From Chelonoidis abingdonii (lineage: Eukaryota; Chordata; Testudines; Testudinidae): DNA of 64,000 nt. A model generated the notes under the pieces. That model saw only the letters and a list, made by a program, of their open reading frames with translations, made no database searches and was not told the DNA's origin. How positions within the stretch are numbered: the stretch's first letter is position 1; every line of letters starts with the position of its first letter. This document shows positions 1 to 11,827 of this stretch, in pieces. The position numbers and the translations under genes were made by a program. The stretch covers positions 207,074,609 through 207,138,608 of the forward strand of contig NC_133770.1 in the NCBI RefSeq assembly GCF_003597395.2. Direction: 5' to 3'.

Positions 1-271
1 GTGTGCTTAATTAAGTTAAACTGGTTTTAGTAACATGCCTGTGGCAAGTTTTCCAATACTGTAAGCTTATGTTTGTGTTTCTAAGAGCAAGACAGGCACA
101 GGGGCACCAGTTTAATAATCTCGCCTAGGGCACCATAAATCCTAAGGATGGCCCTGCTTGTGTTACTTTGGAAATTAACAGTAGATTTTCTACCAGAACT
201 GTGGCTGTTCCCAGTGATAGTCCAATGACCATTCAATAACATTGTTTAACTTCTGCTGGTTGAATCTTTAG

Positions 272-414
272 TGCCTCCAAAGTTTTTGCCAATGTCATCC
301 ACGCCACAGCCAGAGAGGCGTCAACCACCGCAGAGACGACACTCCATTGAAAAAGAAACACCAACTAACGTGAGACAGTTCCTACCACCTTCAAAACAGA
401 GCTCCAGATCACTT
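272..414 (+). CDS. SPIRE1: SPIRE1 coding exon upstream of the Spire box
   Basis: Internal exon of the actin nucleator SPIRE1, which nucleates actin through WH2 repeats and works with formins on vesicle membranes. It is preceded by a TTTAG acceptor and followed by GTAAGT. The reading frame takes two bases from the previous exon (outside the window) and then gives 47 codons, including [20 protein letters not shown] and a serine-rich end SKQSSRSL. This matches the linker between the WH2 region and the Spire box of vertebrate SPIRE1. It ends in phase 0 and joins cleanly to the exon at 7075 (SRSL-EEFCYP). The identification rests on remembered human sequence and on five further collinear exons downstream. 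Confidence 0.95.
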
Positions 415-1936
415 GTAAGTATCATGAGCATTGGCTGTAGTGTGACGAGGTTCAATAATTCCACAGTGGTGATAAGACAGAAGCTTTCTAAGACTTTAAA
501 CAACATTGAAACTTAGTTACATTGTGATTAGAGCTGGATGTAAAACAAAATCCCAAATTGAAATCAGTCCTGAATTTTTGGAGGAGTTTGGATCAAGATT
601 AAATTTTCTGCCTCTCTGATGTTGTATTGAACCAAAACCCAAGGTTCAGATGTCCCAGAACTTGGAAAAGTATGGATCCTGATCTGAACTTGGTGGCTTG
701 GACCCATCTCTAGTTTTTATTTCAACCTGTTTCAGAAAATAATATAGCTTCTACATAACAAATTAGGAGTTGCCTCCTTTCAAATGGAAAAGCAGCTAAT
801 CTATTTTCTCTTTGTTATTGGAGTATTTTAATTCACAGCTGAAGGAATGGATGGCTTTCTCTTCCTCCCTCGTAAAGAGTTAGTTTGGTTAAAGTCATAA
901 TGTGAGAGAAAAATCTTTGAAGAGTCCAACTCTTGGTGTGACCACATTGCATTGTTGAGGTCACTGAGGCATAAACTTGTTTTGCTCCTTGAAAAGAAAG
1001 TACAGTACATTTGATCAATTAGCTTTAATTGAGAACTGTTTTCCAACAGTGCCTAAGTGGCAAAGGGGACGGAATGCTGGCTCTTTTGTGCTGGCACAGC
1101 GTACTTTGCAACTTAATGTGAGAAACCTGGGTTCAGTTCCTGGTCTCTTGTTTTCTCTAGCAGCAGAAACTCCAAGTGTCCCTTTAAGGTAGTGTAGAGA
1201 GAGTGATAGGAGCCTTCAGTGGAAGGAATACTCACCAGTCCTCCACTTGACAGAGTGGCACTGATGGGCTTTGAAGTACTATTTATTTTTCTTTGGCCAA
1301 AGAGATGGTGGCTGTGGGGCAAGTCCTTCAGCGTGATGAGGTTGAAGTGTAATAACACAATAGTCTTCAGGGATACGGAGGATATTTTCCCCACTTCTCC
1401 ACGAGAAAAAAATTAACTTTGTATCACATGCTTCTAACTTGAATACAGCTTGTGGTCCTGGGTGAATGGCATTCAGTAGTCTTAGCTCATTTTTCAAGGA
1501 ACAGTAATGAACCCTGCAGAGTGTAGCACAACTAGAATTTTTTCTCCAAGTGTTTGTTTGGATTGTAACTTTTGGAACCTCTAACACTTAAGAGGAGAGT
1601 TCATGGATGAGGGCATGACCAACGTAAAAAGAATTTCATTACCACAATGTGCAGCAGTCGTATGTGGGACCACAAGATTTGTTTTCACGTAAGTATTCAC
1701 AGGTAGAAATATGCAAAAGGAAAGAAGCTCTGTGTATCTTTTTGAGGTGTTGGCTGTTTTATACTTTCAGTATTTCTAAACAAATTACATCATGATATCG
1801 ATCCAGCGCAAAACTTGGAGAACCTTGTGACTTAAAGAAGCCTAAATATGAGGTCATTGTTTTAAGTAGCTTGATTAAGTTTTTCACATGATTTATTTCA
1901 AATGATCATAAATATATCTTTCCTTCTGTATAAGCT

Positions 1937-1938
<2 letters not shown>
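415..1938. other. SPIRE1 intron, no recognised feature
   Basis: First 1.5 kb of a 6.66-kb SPIRE1 intron. It is AT-rich and has no exon-like frame with splice signals. Short open frames here, such as the one at 1113-1394 on the minus strand, lack any recognisable protein signature. Confidence 0.6.

Positions 1939-2025
<87 letters not shown>
1939..2025. repeat. (TG)n microsatellite, about 43 copies
   Basis: Uninterrupted TG dinucleotide run of 87 bp in a SPIRE1 intron. On the opposite strand it reads as a His-Thr repeat, which is a translation artefact. The lack of interruptions suggests that length variation between individuals is likely. Confidence 0.98.
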
Positions 2026-2028
<3 letters not shown>

Positions 2029-2407
2029 CCAAAAGAGAAGAAGTCTAATTTCGCCTACCAAAATGAAACAACAACAAAAATAAGCAGCAGAAACTTCAAG
2101 CAAAGCAGCAAGGAAACATCTATTGGAGTCCTGCAGGGTCACATAAATGAGTGTTTCAGATCATGTTGGGACGGTTTATTTACTCCAAAGAACACTCTGT
2201 AATTCCTCACCCAACTTGTTCAACATGCTTTTGTGTATGAAGTGAAAAGGAAGAAAATTGATGTTGAAATGATATTCTTTTAATGCAGTCTGTTTTATGT
2301 GCGGCTGTTAAGTATATTTTTTATTCTTTGCAATAGCGCCCTCTGGAGGTGGGTAACTGATAAATCACTTGATCCTTTTGTTTTAATTCAATGGAAGGTT
2401 TTCAGTA

Positions 2408-2641
2408 TTAGGGTATGGCTATACTTGAAATTTTGAAGTGTGAGTGTGGTCGGAGCACCACGTAAACCACATCCGCTATGGGTGTAGCTTGCAGCGCTGG
2501 GAACCGCGCTCCCAGCGCTGCAGCACTGATTATGCTGAGGCTTTACAGCGCTGTATCTTGCAGCGCTCATGGGGATGTTTTTTCACAGCCCTGAGCGCAA
2601 AAGTTGCAGTGCTGTAAAGTGCCAGTGTAGCCATACCCTAA
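2408..2641. mobile_element. Non-autonomous DNA transposon (MITE) with GC-rich palindromes
   Basis: The two ends are inverted copies: TTAGGGTATGGCTATACTTG on the left, and CCAGTGTAGCCATACCCTAA closing the right. The interior is far richer in GC than its surroundings and holds GCAGCGCTGGGA-type snapback palindromes. I could not find a convincing target-site duplication, so whether this is a hAT or a PIF-type MITE is open. It carries no coding capacity. Confidence 0.75.
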
Positions 2642-5600
2642 GTCTAACAGTAACCTAACCAGCTCCTGCACCCTGACATGGAATTCTTCATCACTCATAC
2701 AAGCTGGCATCTCTTATTTTCTAAACCAGACACTGCATTTGTGATACTGCAGTTCCTTGAGTGGAAGCCGCTAGATAAATGAAAAAAATGCTTTACTTTT
2801 CATTTGACTGCACATTTCTTCATCCTTTCCTCCAAGATTGATGGAGTTTCAAATTCTTATCTGCTCCAGTGACAGCAATTTCCCTTCAAGGTGAAAGAGC
2901 TTGTTGTTAAATACCCATCAGTGCCAAAGAAAAAAGGCCATTGCTACAGTTTCTGAGCAGGATTAGCGGGCAACTGGTCTGTTTTGCATACTAAATAGGA
3001 TTTTGTGAACAGACATCTCAGCATACCAATTAGTGCTAAAGTAAGAGGAGTGGGGAGAAACAAACTTGGAAGAATTCCAAACATAACCCTTTTTCATGTC
3101 AGCATATCAATGGTACATGAGAAGTTGCAGAAACTGCAGCTGGAGAGTTCACTATTTTCCCTGAGTTGGCCTTGTGGTGTACCTACCAAAGTCACCCAGC
3201 TTGGTACCTAATCAGTAAGATACAGTGAGTGTACTGAGGTGTACATGTGAAAGCCTTGATAATTTTTCTTATTTTCATGATCCAGAATCCCTACTAACTA
3301 TTTCATTCATGTTTAGCATTACCTATTCTGCTTCCTGTCTATTGTTCAGGTTCCTAGGATAATCAGTTTTCTTCCAAGGACGACTTTCAGACCATTTTTT
3401 TCAACCATACAAACAGCTTCTCTGTTCAGCTCTCATCCCTTTGAAGCAGCCCTGGTTGGAGTGGCAAAGGCTATGTATTATCTGTGTGACAGAGCTTTTA
3501 CCAGCAGGTGGAAACCCCCAAAGGTTTGCCTCTTTATGCTGGCTTTGGAAATTATCTTTACAAGCACATGCCTTCTAGGGGGAGCACTTCCTAAACTGTG
3601 GCAGCTTAGGTTGGCACACTACTCCTGACTGAGATTGATTTCAGTGTTTGTAGAATACTTGTGTGTGCTTAGATCCTTCAGTCACCTCATGGGAAAAAGA
3701 AATCAATTGTGAAAGGACACCAAATTAAAAATGCATCATATTATCATCAGTGGAACAAGTTTTCCAAATCTTAAATGTACAGCACATGAAGATCCGCCGA
3801 CCTTCACAAGCAAAACCACTGTGATAGTTGGATTGTGTTGAAAAGATAAAGCTGCTTGTTGCTTTAACAGGACATACAGTATCATGGAATAGAATGGCAT
3901 TTCTAAGCCAAATATTACTTAAAACCCTAACAATGATTTTAGTCTTTGATGCACTTAAGTATCAGAAGTATCCAGCATGATCAGTAGTTGGCTTGCACCA
4001 GGTTAGGTCAACCAGTTGAGAAGAAAATAATTCCCCAAAACCATTTTTGGAACTGAACAGGGACCAAAAATTTTTAAGGTTCTGAAATTTGGTGGGGTTT
4101 TTCCCCTCCCATTTCTGGTCCCAACCAGAAAATATGGCAAGACTATCTGTAGACTAGAGATACTAACTGAGTATTCCAGACTAGTTAGGCATAGACTTTA
4201 GAGTGCCTAACTTAATCTGAATTGCATAACTTTTGTATTTCACCCAGCACTTGGATATACAGTACTTCCTTGCTGTGACGCTTTTGAATGCATAGTAGTA
4301 ACTTGTAATGCAAAGTTTTACAACACATTGGGTATAATAAATACATTAATATGAAACATGCACTGTTTATGCATAATCAGCAAGAGCTCTTAGGTGAGGA
4401 TATATTGAAAATAATCTACAAAACACTTATTTCATATTATGGATATGTAATTCAGACTACATGTTATTCTTGATATAAATTCACCACACTTACACTGTAA
4501 TAGCTCAGATTGAGCCCTTGTTATGCTGTGACTGCATAGTCAAAATGTTAACCAAATTCTTTACAAGTTCATTAACTTTTTAAGTACAGAATAGTATCTT
4601 TTTAACATGCCTTATTTTTCCCATTTAAAAATAACCACACTAAACTCTCTTTAAGATTAATTGATGATTGGATTCAAATCCAGAAAAACAAAGAAATTCA
4701 GAAGCCAGGTTCTGTCCTTAACACACTCCGCTGAGCGTAGGTATTGCAGAGGACTTAGGACATTACACACACTACCATATGCAGCCCCTATGACATGAAC
4801 AAGGATTATGGATAGGAGTTAAAGGTAAAACTCTAAAATGTTACTGTTTTTGTAAACTTTAGTCAGTGGTTAGTGTAATTGTGATTAGCTTAATTTAAAG
4901 ACAGCTAATGTTGAAATTAAAGATTTGGCATGTACTTATTTTTATTCTGAGAAGGAAAAAAAATTAAACATTCTTCAGAAATCAGTGTATCATTTAACTT
5001 TTGTTTAATGTTGCATTAAAGCTTTGTTGTCCTTGTGTAATTGCTGGAATTAAAACATTAACATTTAAACAAGTGAACATTTTCCATGTTCCCCCTTTTG
5101 CCTGCTGGCTATTCACACAAGTTTTAATGAAGATTAATTTTGATGGTTGCAAGAACAGATCCACATCATTCTTCTGCTACTTAGTAAACACCTAAAGTAT
5201 TAGTTCTACAGAAACAAATTTTTATTGATAAAGCATCTTAAGAGATTAAAGAAACATATTAAAGAGGCTAAACTTTAAAAGTTGAATCGTATATTTATCA
5301 TGTCACTAAATATGCAACAAATTAGTGTTTAAATATTCATCATAATGAAAAATTTGTTGTCTAAGGGAAGAATTAAATGGGATACTTGATTATATTAAAG
5401 GAAAAATATCCCTCCTGTGAGGAAATAGCTTTCTAAAAGACTGAAAACTGTGATTGATCAAAAGCATTCAGTAAATCTCACTTGCCACAAACACCATCCT
5501 GACATCCCATTCTGTGGAAAATAGGTTTCTCATTGGCATCACCTGCCCCACATTCTCTCACTCATTTTTCTTCCTTTCCATCCCTCCCAAAGCATTGTTG

Positions 5601-7074
5601 ATATCTAATAGTGCTGTCATCATAAGGATCTAAAATACAATACTGACAGCTAGCTGCTGGTTACGTGGAAGTTTGCTGCTAATGAAATGACGGATTTTGT
5701 ATGTTCATGGAGTTTTACACCTCTTAGAGGAAATCTCATTTGGGTTTGATAGAGTTTCGTTCTTCCAGAAAACTAAGTGTCACCAGTAAGAACATACCCC
5801 AGAGATTTGGCTTGTCTATGAAAACCAAAATTAACTCAATTTTAGCTTTTTGTGGGTACCTTAAACAGGGTGAATTTTCTTTATGTTCCTTTTCTAGGTA
5901 GATAAGACAACAGTTCTTTAAAATATAGTGGTTCCTAAATGCTAATGTTTGCCAGGTCTGCAACAGAGATCAAAATATTTTCTCTCTAACTGAAAGTCAG
6001 AACAGAATTTTAAGACTATCTGTCTAAATTGAGCACTCTGATTTATAAATTAGATTTCCAAGCTATCCGTAGAGTGCTGTCATCAGTTTCTTTGTGTGTA
6101 CAGAGGAGATTTCCTGTATTTATTCAGAGAACATTAAATTTCTATGTCACTTTGGCACCATAGCTCCTCTGGGCTAAGTGAACAGGTGCACTAAGCAAAA
6201 AGTGATGGGAATTCCCAGAGCAATTCTGTCTTTCTGTTAGAACCATGCAATCAACCTCAGGGCTGGATTACAAATGGGAATGAGGCTTTTTATTCTGTGG
6301 TACCAAAGTTAGAGGCCATATGCTCAGGGTTGTTGTTCTCTTAAATGCACTAGCACAGAGTGTATGGACATTTCACAGATGGGCAGTAGTTCCATCATTA
6401 GTGGCCTGGGTGTAATTCCTTGCTAGTAAGAACACAACAATGGATTAACTGTTTTGCTCAAACTTTATATTTTAAGATTATTTTAATAAAGTTTAAATTG
6501 ACAGTGTTATCATCCTGGAGGGAAGGAAGGCTGTGTGTATTAACTGCATATAATACATTTTCTATTGTTTTGGTCTAGATTTTGTTCACAGGCTCTAATT
6601 ATAACCGTGATTACCAATGTATGGTACCACTGAATAAAAATTCTTTTGGAGGTGGCTACTAACCGCTTTCTTCAGCTACTCTGGGCACCACAAAGTCTCA
6701 GAGAAGCTGCTTGTCTTTAAGAAACATACTATCAAAGGGAACAGTGCCAAGAAATATCTTTTACACCTATGTATCAAATCATCTTGTGTTCTTTCAGATT
6801 ATAAAATTGAATTGTAAATGGCTAAAACAAATATTCATAATAAATCAAATCAGTGGAAACAGGTGTCAGATGATATAAGTGCTCATAGAAAAAATTGCAC
6901 TAATCAGTCTCTTAGTTGTTATGAAACTCGTGATGCCCATGGATCAGGCAGTGCTATTCCGTTTTGGGGTTGTGAAATCTTTTCTTTGAAGTTACTAACT
7001 AGGTGACTGGCTTTCTAGGCGGAAATCTTGAAAAGATGATGGGTTACATTATAATGTAGATTTTTGGCTTCCAG
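2642..7074. other. SPIRE1 intron, nothing recognised
   Basis: Remainder of the intron up to the Spire-box exon. AT-rich DNA with no recognised repeat family, no exon-like frame flanked by splice signals and no RNA gene that I can identify. Old decayed repeats could be present and escape reading by eye. Confidence 0.5.
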
Positions 7075-7212
7075 GAGGAATTTTGTTACCCAGTGGAATG
7101 TCTGGCTCTGACAGTTGAGGAAGTCATGCACATTCGTCAGGTGCTGGTGAAAGCGGAGCTGGAAAAGTACCAGCAGTATAAAGATGTCTACACTGCCCTC
7201 AAAAAAGGAAAG
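7075..7212 (+). CDS. SPIRE1: SPIRE1 exon encoding the Spire box
   Basis: A 46-codon, phase 0-0 exon between a TTGGCTTCCAG acceptor and a GTATGC donor. The translation runs [20 protein letters not shown], continues through an acidic/basic helical stretch, and ends in ALKKGK. The [21 protein letters not shown] part is the Spire box, a short helix that family knowledge assigns to Rab/vesicle targeting together with the adjacent FYVE-like finger. It joins directly to the zinc-finger exon at 9726. Conservation with human SPIRE1 is very high, so I am confident of both boundaries. Confidence 0.97.
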
Positions 7213-7591
7213 GTATGCTTGTTTCAGCTGATCCACTGAGAGCTGTTAGGGAAGGAGGTGAATCACACAGATTTCTAGTCAGTGAAAGAATAGCAGTTGG
7301 AACCAGAATTCAGGTGCCAGATTTTTATTAGTAATTGACCAGTCTGACTTTCAATTTATATTGGAGAAACTAAACTAAACTAATCTTTCCCTACATGAAG
7401 TAACAGATGAGCCAGTTTCCTTGGTTTATATATGGAAACGTCAAAAATTAGTATTGAAATATCACATTTGTGATTTGTGTTTGACCGTCCATAAAGACGC
7501 AGTAGCGTTTACAGTAGTTGTTACACTCTCTCTCTCACTATTTTTTAGCTTAAGTTTAATAAAACATCCTTCCCCCATCACTCCCCTAGAC
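7213..7591. other. SPIRE1 intron, no feature
   Basis: Short intronic stretch between the Spire-box exon and a repeat. Nothing recognisable apart from the donor site. Confidence 0.6.
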
Positions 7592-7872
7592 CAGTGGTTC
7601 CCAAACGTGTTCCACTGCTTGTGCAGGGAAAGCCCCTGGTGGGCTGGGCTGGTTTGTGTACCTGCTGCGTCCACACGTTCGGCCGATTGCAGCTCCCAGT
7701 GGCCGCGGTTCACTGCTCCAGGCCAATGGGAGCTGCTGAAAGCGGCTGCTCCCAGTGGCTGCGGTTCGCTGCTCCAGGCCTATGGGAGCTGCTGGGAGTG
7801 GCTGCTCCCAGTGCCCGCGGTTTGCTGCTCCAGGCCTATGGGAGCTGCTGGAAGCGGCTCCTCGGCCCGTGG
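7592..7872. mobile_element. Probable hAT-type MITE with internal tandem repeats
   Basis: It opens with CAGTGGTTCCCAAAC, a common hAT-type terminus in reptile genomes. The flanks CCCTAGAC (7584-7591) and CGCTAGAC (7873-7880) could be an 8-bp target duplication with one mismatch. Most of the GC-rich interior is a tandem array. The right terminus does not show the expected CAGTG complement, so the right edge may be rearranged or truncated. Confidence 0.6.
7692..7859. repeat. Tandem repeat, period 56 bp, 3 copies
   Basis: Three consecutive 56-bp units start at 7692, 7748 and 7804. Each begins GCTCCCAGTG and contains CTGCTCCAGGCC(A/T)ATGGGAGCTG. Units differ by only a few substitutions. Because 56 is not a multiple of three, the array reads as repetitive peptides in shifting frames, which produces several spurious open frames on both strands. 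Confidence 0.9.
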
Positions 7873-8545
7873 CGCTAGACATACACACAGCCATGCTACT
7901 TCATATTTTTTTCTGGAGAGACCAGAACTACAGGTAAAATAGGATATAATAAAAGTTTTACAATATAAAATATATATTTTTTTAATTCCCATTGAAATCA
8001 GTGGAAGCTGTCAAACCAAGTCCAGTTCCCATCTCTGAATGGACACCAGTCTGTTGTGAGTGGACCCAGCTGCTGACTCCCACATGCTTCTAAGTGCTTT
8101 GGGTCTGGATAGTGTCTGATCACTGTTCCTAGCCCTGGGTTTCTCAAGCATGCTCCCAAGTGCAGACCCCATGTCTGCTACCCCTCTTGGGAACTGGGAC
8201 CCCATTTGGACCCTACAACCAGTGACGCAGCCTTACCAAGTTCCAAATTGTTACATATGTTCCACCTCTCTCTGGGTTCTTTCAGCTTCCTGATTTGCCC
8301 CTTGAGGGACAACATGGCAGGCAAACAAGGAACACAGGCTTAGGAAAGGGATTTCTTAACCACAGACACTTTACTCTTAACAAACCACATGAGCGACTTA
8401 CAGATGTTTGAAAAAACAAAATCCTGAATACAGCCCTCAGTCTGATCTCATCCTTCCTGTGAATACAGGGTTTGGTCAGCATCCCTAGGCCGAGCAGCTG
8501 GTCCTGCCTTCTCTATCCTTAATGTGTTCTCCTGGCATGTAGCAA

Positions 8546-8789
8546 CAGGGCCAACTCCAGGGTTTTTTGCCACCCCAAGCAGCAAAAAGAAAAAAAAAGC
8601 CGCAATCACGCTCTGCAGCTCTACCACTGCCAATTCAGTCTTCGGCGGCAATTCAGTGGCTGGTTCTTCACTCTGAGAGGGAGTGAATGACCCGCTGCTG
8701 AATTGCCGCCGAAGATCCGGACGTGTCGCCCCTCACTGTTGGCCGCCCCAAGCAGCTGCTTGCTGGGCTGGTGCCTGGAGCTGGCCCTG
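8546..8789. mobile_element. hAT-type MITE with 8-bp target duplication
   Basis: Terminal inverted repeats CAGGGCCAACTCCAGG and CCTGGAGCTGGCCCTG flank a 244-bp non-coding element. The flanks TGTAGCAA (8538-8545) and TGTAGCAG (8790-8797) form an 8-bp duplication with one mismatch, as expected for hAT. A related copy with the same TIR style sits at 18820-19111. The interior contains an inverted pair around GCGGCAATTCAG and CTGAATTGCCGC. Confidence 0.85.
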
Positions 8790-8797
8790 TGTAGCAG

Positions 8798-9725
8798 TAG
8801 ACAGTTCCTTCACATAGAGTATTCCCACTTAAATAACCCCTTTGGTTAGGTCCTGTCCCTTCCCCACATCCAACCCCCACCATGTCTCCGCTTCTGTGCA
8901 GATAATCTTTCTTCTTATGGTTGGGATGGCAGTCGAAAGAAACAGCACTGCTGTTTATCAGATATAGTCATTATACTAGGTCTGAAGCCCCCACTACAAA
9001 ATGGGTGCTCTAATCCACATTGGAGATTGCAATACAACATGAGAGTTGAACTCCAACATGAAGATTACAGTATAAAGTGGAGCTCTGGAAACAAAATGGT
9101 ACCCACAAAACAAGACAGGGTTCACAACTAGACCCAGAGCCCCCAGTCTGTCACAGAAACTTTCCCTGTATAAAGAGTGTGGAACCAAGGTCCTTATATA
9201 TGAAAGAAACAATGAGATATGTCAACAATTTCTTCTATTCTAAATAAATTAAAGTGGGTGAGGAATTTTTTTCCCCCTTTGCCTGGCTGAATTGTATGTT
9301 CCGAGTTTTAAAGCAAGTGGGATTATTTTAAGGCTCCATTGTCCTCCAGAGGTAAGCAGGATGCATTAATCTCACACTCTTGGGGGTTTTTTTTGAGCCT
9401 TAGGCATGACATGCAAAGGCTCATGAGTAACAAGCTAAAAGAAATTTAAAGCTTCTGGGAAATCATGCATCATGTGACCCAGGGGGATTTAATATGAGAG
9501 CACCCATCTGCCGGTGTATTTTTCTTCCATAGATTACAGATCACTAAAAAAAAACTACAGTATCTCCTTTTCCTCCCCTGGGCTCCTGTACATTAAACTC
9601 ATCAAATAACTCCATCCCAACTTCAGTCTGTACATCTTCACCGAAGTCCAAGTTAGAAGCATGCAATTTTATTTCCAGGTCTGTACTGCTAACGTTGCAG
9701 TCTCTTCTGTTTTCAATTTCTTTAG
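8798..9725. other. SPIRE1 intron, no assigned feature
   Basis: Intronic DNA between the MITE at 8546 and the FYVE exon. Around 8990-9180 the composition resembles interspersed-repeat sequence, but I cannot name the family. A minus-strand open frame at 9544-9747 looks protein-like but overlaps the SPIRE1 exon in antisense. Confidence 0.5.
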
Positions 9726-9796
9726 CTCTGTTTCTGTTGTCGAACAAGGAGGTTTTCTTTCTTCACCTGGTCCTACACCTGTCAGTTTTGTAAGAG
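9726..9796 (+). CDS. SPIRE1: SPIRE1 exon: first half of modified FYVE zinc finger
   Basis: A 71-bp exon after TTTCTTTAG and before GTGAGT. It encodes LCFCCRTRRFSFFTWSYTCQ followed by FCK and two bases of an Arg codon. The C-x-C-C and C-x-x-C cysteines are the first zinc ligands of the FYVE-like finger that places SPIRE proteins on membranes. Phase 0 in and phase 2 out, completed by the first base of the 28-bp exon at 10293. A longer open frame in another register (9661-9984) is not the real one. Confidence 0.97.
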
Positions 9797-10292
9797 GTGA
9801 GTTTTTGCTCAGAGTGAAATACTTGGATTCATACCTCACTGGTTTCTATTTTAATTCACAGTGTTATTTGGTTTTGGTTTTGAAGTGTAGTTATGGTCAG
9901 AAAAATGACTGTAAAAATGGCTCTTCCTTATTCAACATATCTGCTCCCTTAATATATTCAGGTTCAGAGCAGCTCAGGTTTTAGAGTAAAACAGTAACAG
10001 TGCTCCTCTGTTAGCCCAGCAGAGCCCATATGGGTATGAGGCAATGAGATAGATTCTACAGAATCCTCATTACTGGGGGGTGACGTGTGAACTCGAAAGC
10101 ACAAAGAGAATTTCAGATTCCATTTGAGTTGGTAGTACTGGCTGTTGGGGAAAAAATGTTTACTTGTAAACTGAGCAAACTTTAAGGTGATAGTCAATAA
10201 GGCAGTAAATATGCAACCCTATGCACCCAACAGTCTTACTTAAATAACATTTCTTTCCACTGAATGATTCAGACTTTTACTTTTCTACACAG

Positions 10293-10320
10293 GCCTGTAT
10301 GTTCACAGTGTTGCAAAAAG
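10293..10320 (+). CDS. SPIRE1: SPIRE1 28-bp microexon within the FYVE finger
   Basis: Between CTACACAG and GTAAGT. One base completes Arg, then nine codons give PVCSQCCKK, continuing the zinc-finger cysteine pattern (K-R-P-V-C-S-Q-C-C). It fits in frame between the exons at 9726 and 10413 and reproduces the known SPIRE1 sequence without a gap, so the assignment is firm despite its size. It is too short to be found as an open reading frame. Confidence 0.95.
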
Positions 10321-10412
10321 GTAAGTTCAGGAACCTACCGTTTGTTCCTTTCAGAAACGCTATCTCTTTGGTAATGACACTTCATACTGTCATTCTCCTG
10401 CTCTTGTAACAG

Positions 10413-10549
10413 ATGCGGTTGCCATCAAAGCCATACTCCACCCTTCCTATCTTCTCTCTGGGACCTTCTGCTTTGCAGAGAGGAGACAGTTTTATGAGAC
10501 CAGAAAAACCCTCCACCAGTCACCACCGGCCACTTAGGAGCATGCCTAG
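10413..10549 (+). CDS. SPIRE1: SPIRE1 exon after the zinc-finger core
   Basis: A 137-bp exon between CTTGTAACAG and GTAAGA. The frame starts [20 protein letters not shown] and ends RPLRSMP plus two bases. This basic, Ser/Pro-rich stretch lies between the FYVE cysteines and the final C-terminal segment. The initial ATG is an internal Met, not a start codon. It joins in phase 2 to the last exon at 17994 ([12 protein letters not shown]). Confidence 0.96.
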
Positions 10550-11036
10550 GTAAGAGACATTCCTACTTCAGCTGTGCTGCTGGTCGCAGCTCCTCATAAG
10601 ATCTTCTCAGTCTCTTAGTTGCTAATGAGACATTATCTACTAGGCTCTGTTTTTGTAGTTTAATTTTCCAATGTTTGTCATATCTTTTTAGAGACCCAGA
10701 GATAAATGTCTTTCCTTACCAATTTCATTTTTAATTGGATAAAGATTGAAGGTTTTCCTTAAATTTCTAGTGGAACAAAACCCATCCTGATTACTTTTCA
10801 TTCACTACTTAGTAAATATAAACTATATTTACTTATATAAGACTTGCTAACATAGTATTTAAAACGTGCTCTGTCCCCTGTCTATACTATAGCTGATAAT
10901 GATAGTAATATCAGTACAGCTGATAAATATTCTCACATTTTTTTTCTAGTGTAGATGGATCCTTAGAAGAAAAATCTATCTGTTCTTGGTAACTGAATAG
11001 GGAAATTCTCCCTTATTAGACAATGACTTACACATG
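10550..11036. other. SPIRE1 last intron, 5' part
   Basis: AT-rich intronic sequence before the MITE at 11037. No feature recognised. This 7.4-kb last intron interrupts the zinc-finger module. Confidence 0.6.
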
Positions 11037-11420
11037 CAGAGGTGAAAGTAAGCCAGTATGGTGTACCGGCAAGAGCCAGTACATCAGACTAGACTGGCTT
11101 CCCCAGGCTGGTGATTTAAAGGGCCCAGGGCCCTTTAAATCGCCTCCTGAGCCTTGCTGCCGGAGCCCTGGGGTAACAGTGGCAGGGCTTCATCGGCGAT
11201 TTAAAGGACCCAGTGAGCCGCTGCAGTAACAGCTGCCAGAGCCCTGGGCCCTTTAATTCGCCCCTAAGCCCCGGGGCTCCAGCCACCTCTGCAGCTGGTA
11301 GCTCTGGGGATGATTTAAAAGGCCTGCGGATTTAAAGGCCCTGCCTCATCCAGTTGAGGCCATGCCCCCTGCTCAGGATTCCGGCGTACTGGTAAGTCCT
11401 TTAAGTTACTTTCACCCCTG
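11037..11420. mobile_element. hAT-type MITE with perfect 8-bp target duplication
   Basis: Ends CAGAGGTGAAAGTAAG and the matching GTTACTTTCACCCCTG, flanked on both sides by TACACATG (11029-11036 and 11421-11428). The 384-bp interior is GC-rich and contains several GGGCCCTTTAAAT-type snapback segments. No transposase is encoded. The perfect target duplication suggests a fairly recent, undisturbed insertion. Confidence 0.92.
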
Positions 11421-11489
11421 TACACATGTCAGACTCTTTCTACGCTCTAGTCATAGGTTTGTTTCATTTTAGCTTTGGCAATAAATTAT

Positions 11490-11670
11490 CTTCTTCTTCG
11501 AGTGCTTGCTCATATTGATTCCAATTAGGTGTGCGCATGCCACGTGCACACTTGTCGGAAGATTTTTACCATAGCAACACTCGGTGGGTTGGCTGGGCGC
11601 CCCCTGGAGTGGCGCCAGTATGGCGCTGCATATATACCCCCCCGACCCAATGGCCCTTCAGTTCCTTCTT
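11490..11670 (+). repeat. DIRS left inverted terminal repeat
   Basis: Begins TTCTTCTTCGAGTGCTTGCT and runs to AGTTCCTTCTT. Its reverse complement is recognisable along the whole of 17368-17568. A TATA-like GCATATATACCCC lies at about 11628-11640 in a position suiting a promoter. Relative to the right repeat it carries about ten extra bases around GCGCCAGTATGGCGC. Confidence 0.9.
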
Positions 11671-11827
11671 ACCGCCCGTGTCGGTCGTTGGAACAGTGGA
11701 GCGCGGCTTAGCTGATCTCCACCTCCCTAGCTACTCGTAGTTCTTTTATTAATTCTCGTGTATATAGTTGTAAATTCTATAGTTATAGTTAGTTTTATTC
11801 ATTCTTTGTTATAGTTAGTGTATATAG

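Noticed and set aside
1906..2202. Open frames of Val-Cys or His-Thr repeats
   Set aside because: Pure translation of the TG microsatellite.
7421..7942. 173-codon plus-strand frame with repeated peptides
   Set aside because: It runs through a MITE and its 56-bp array. The repetition follows the DNA array and there is no gene signature.
9544..9747. Minus-strand open frame of 67 codons with an acidic, protein-like composition
   Set aside because: Its start lies antisense to the SPIRE1 exon at 9726-9796 and the rest is intronic. No splice context, promoter or recognisable family; most likely a chance frame.
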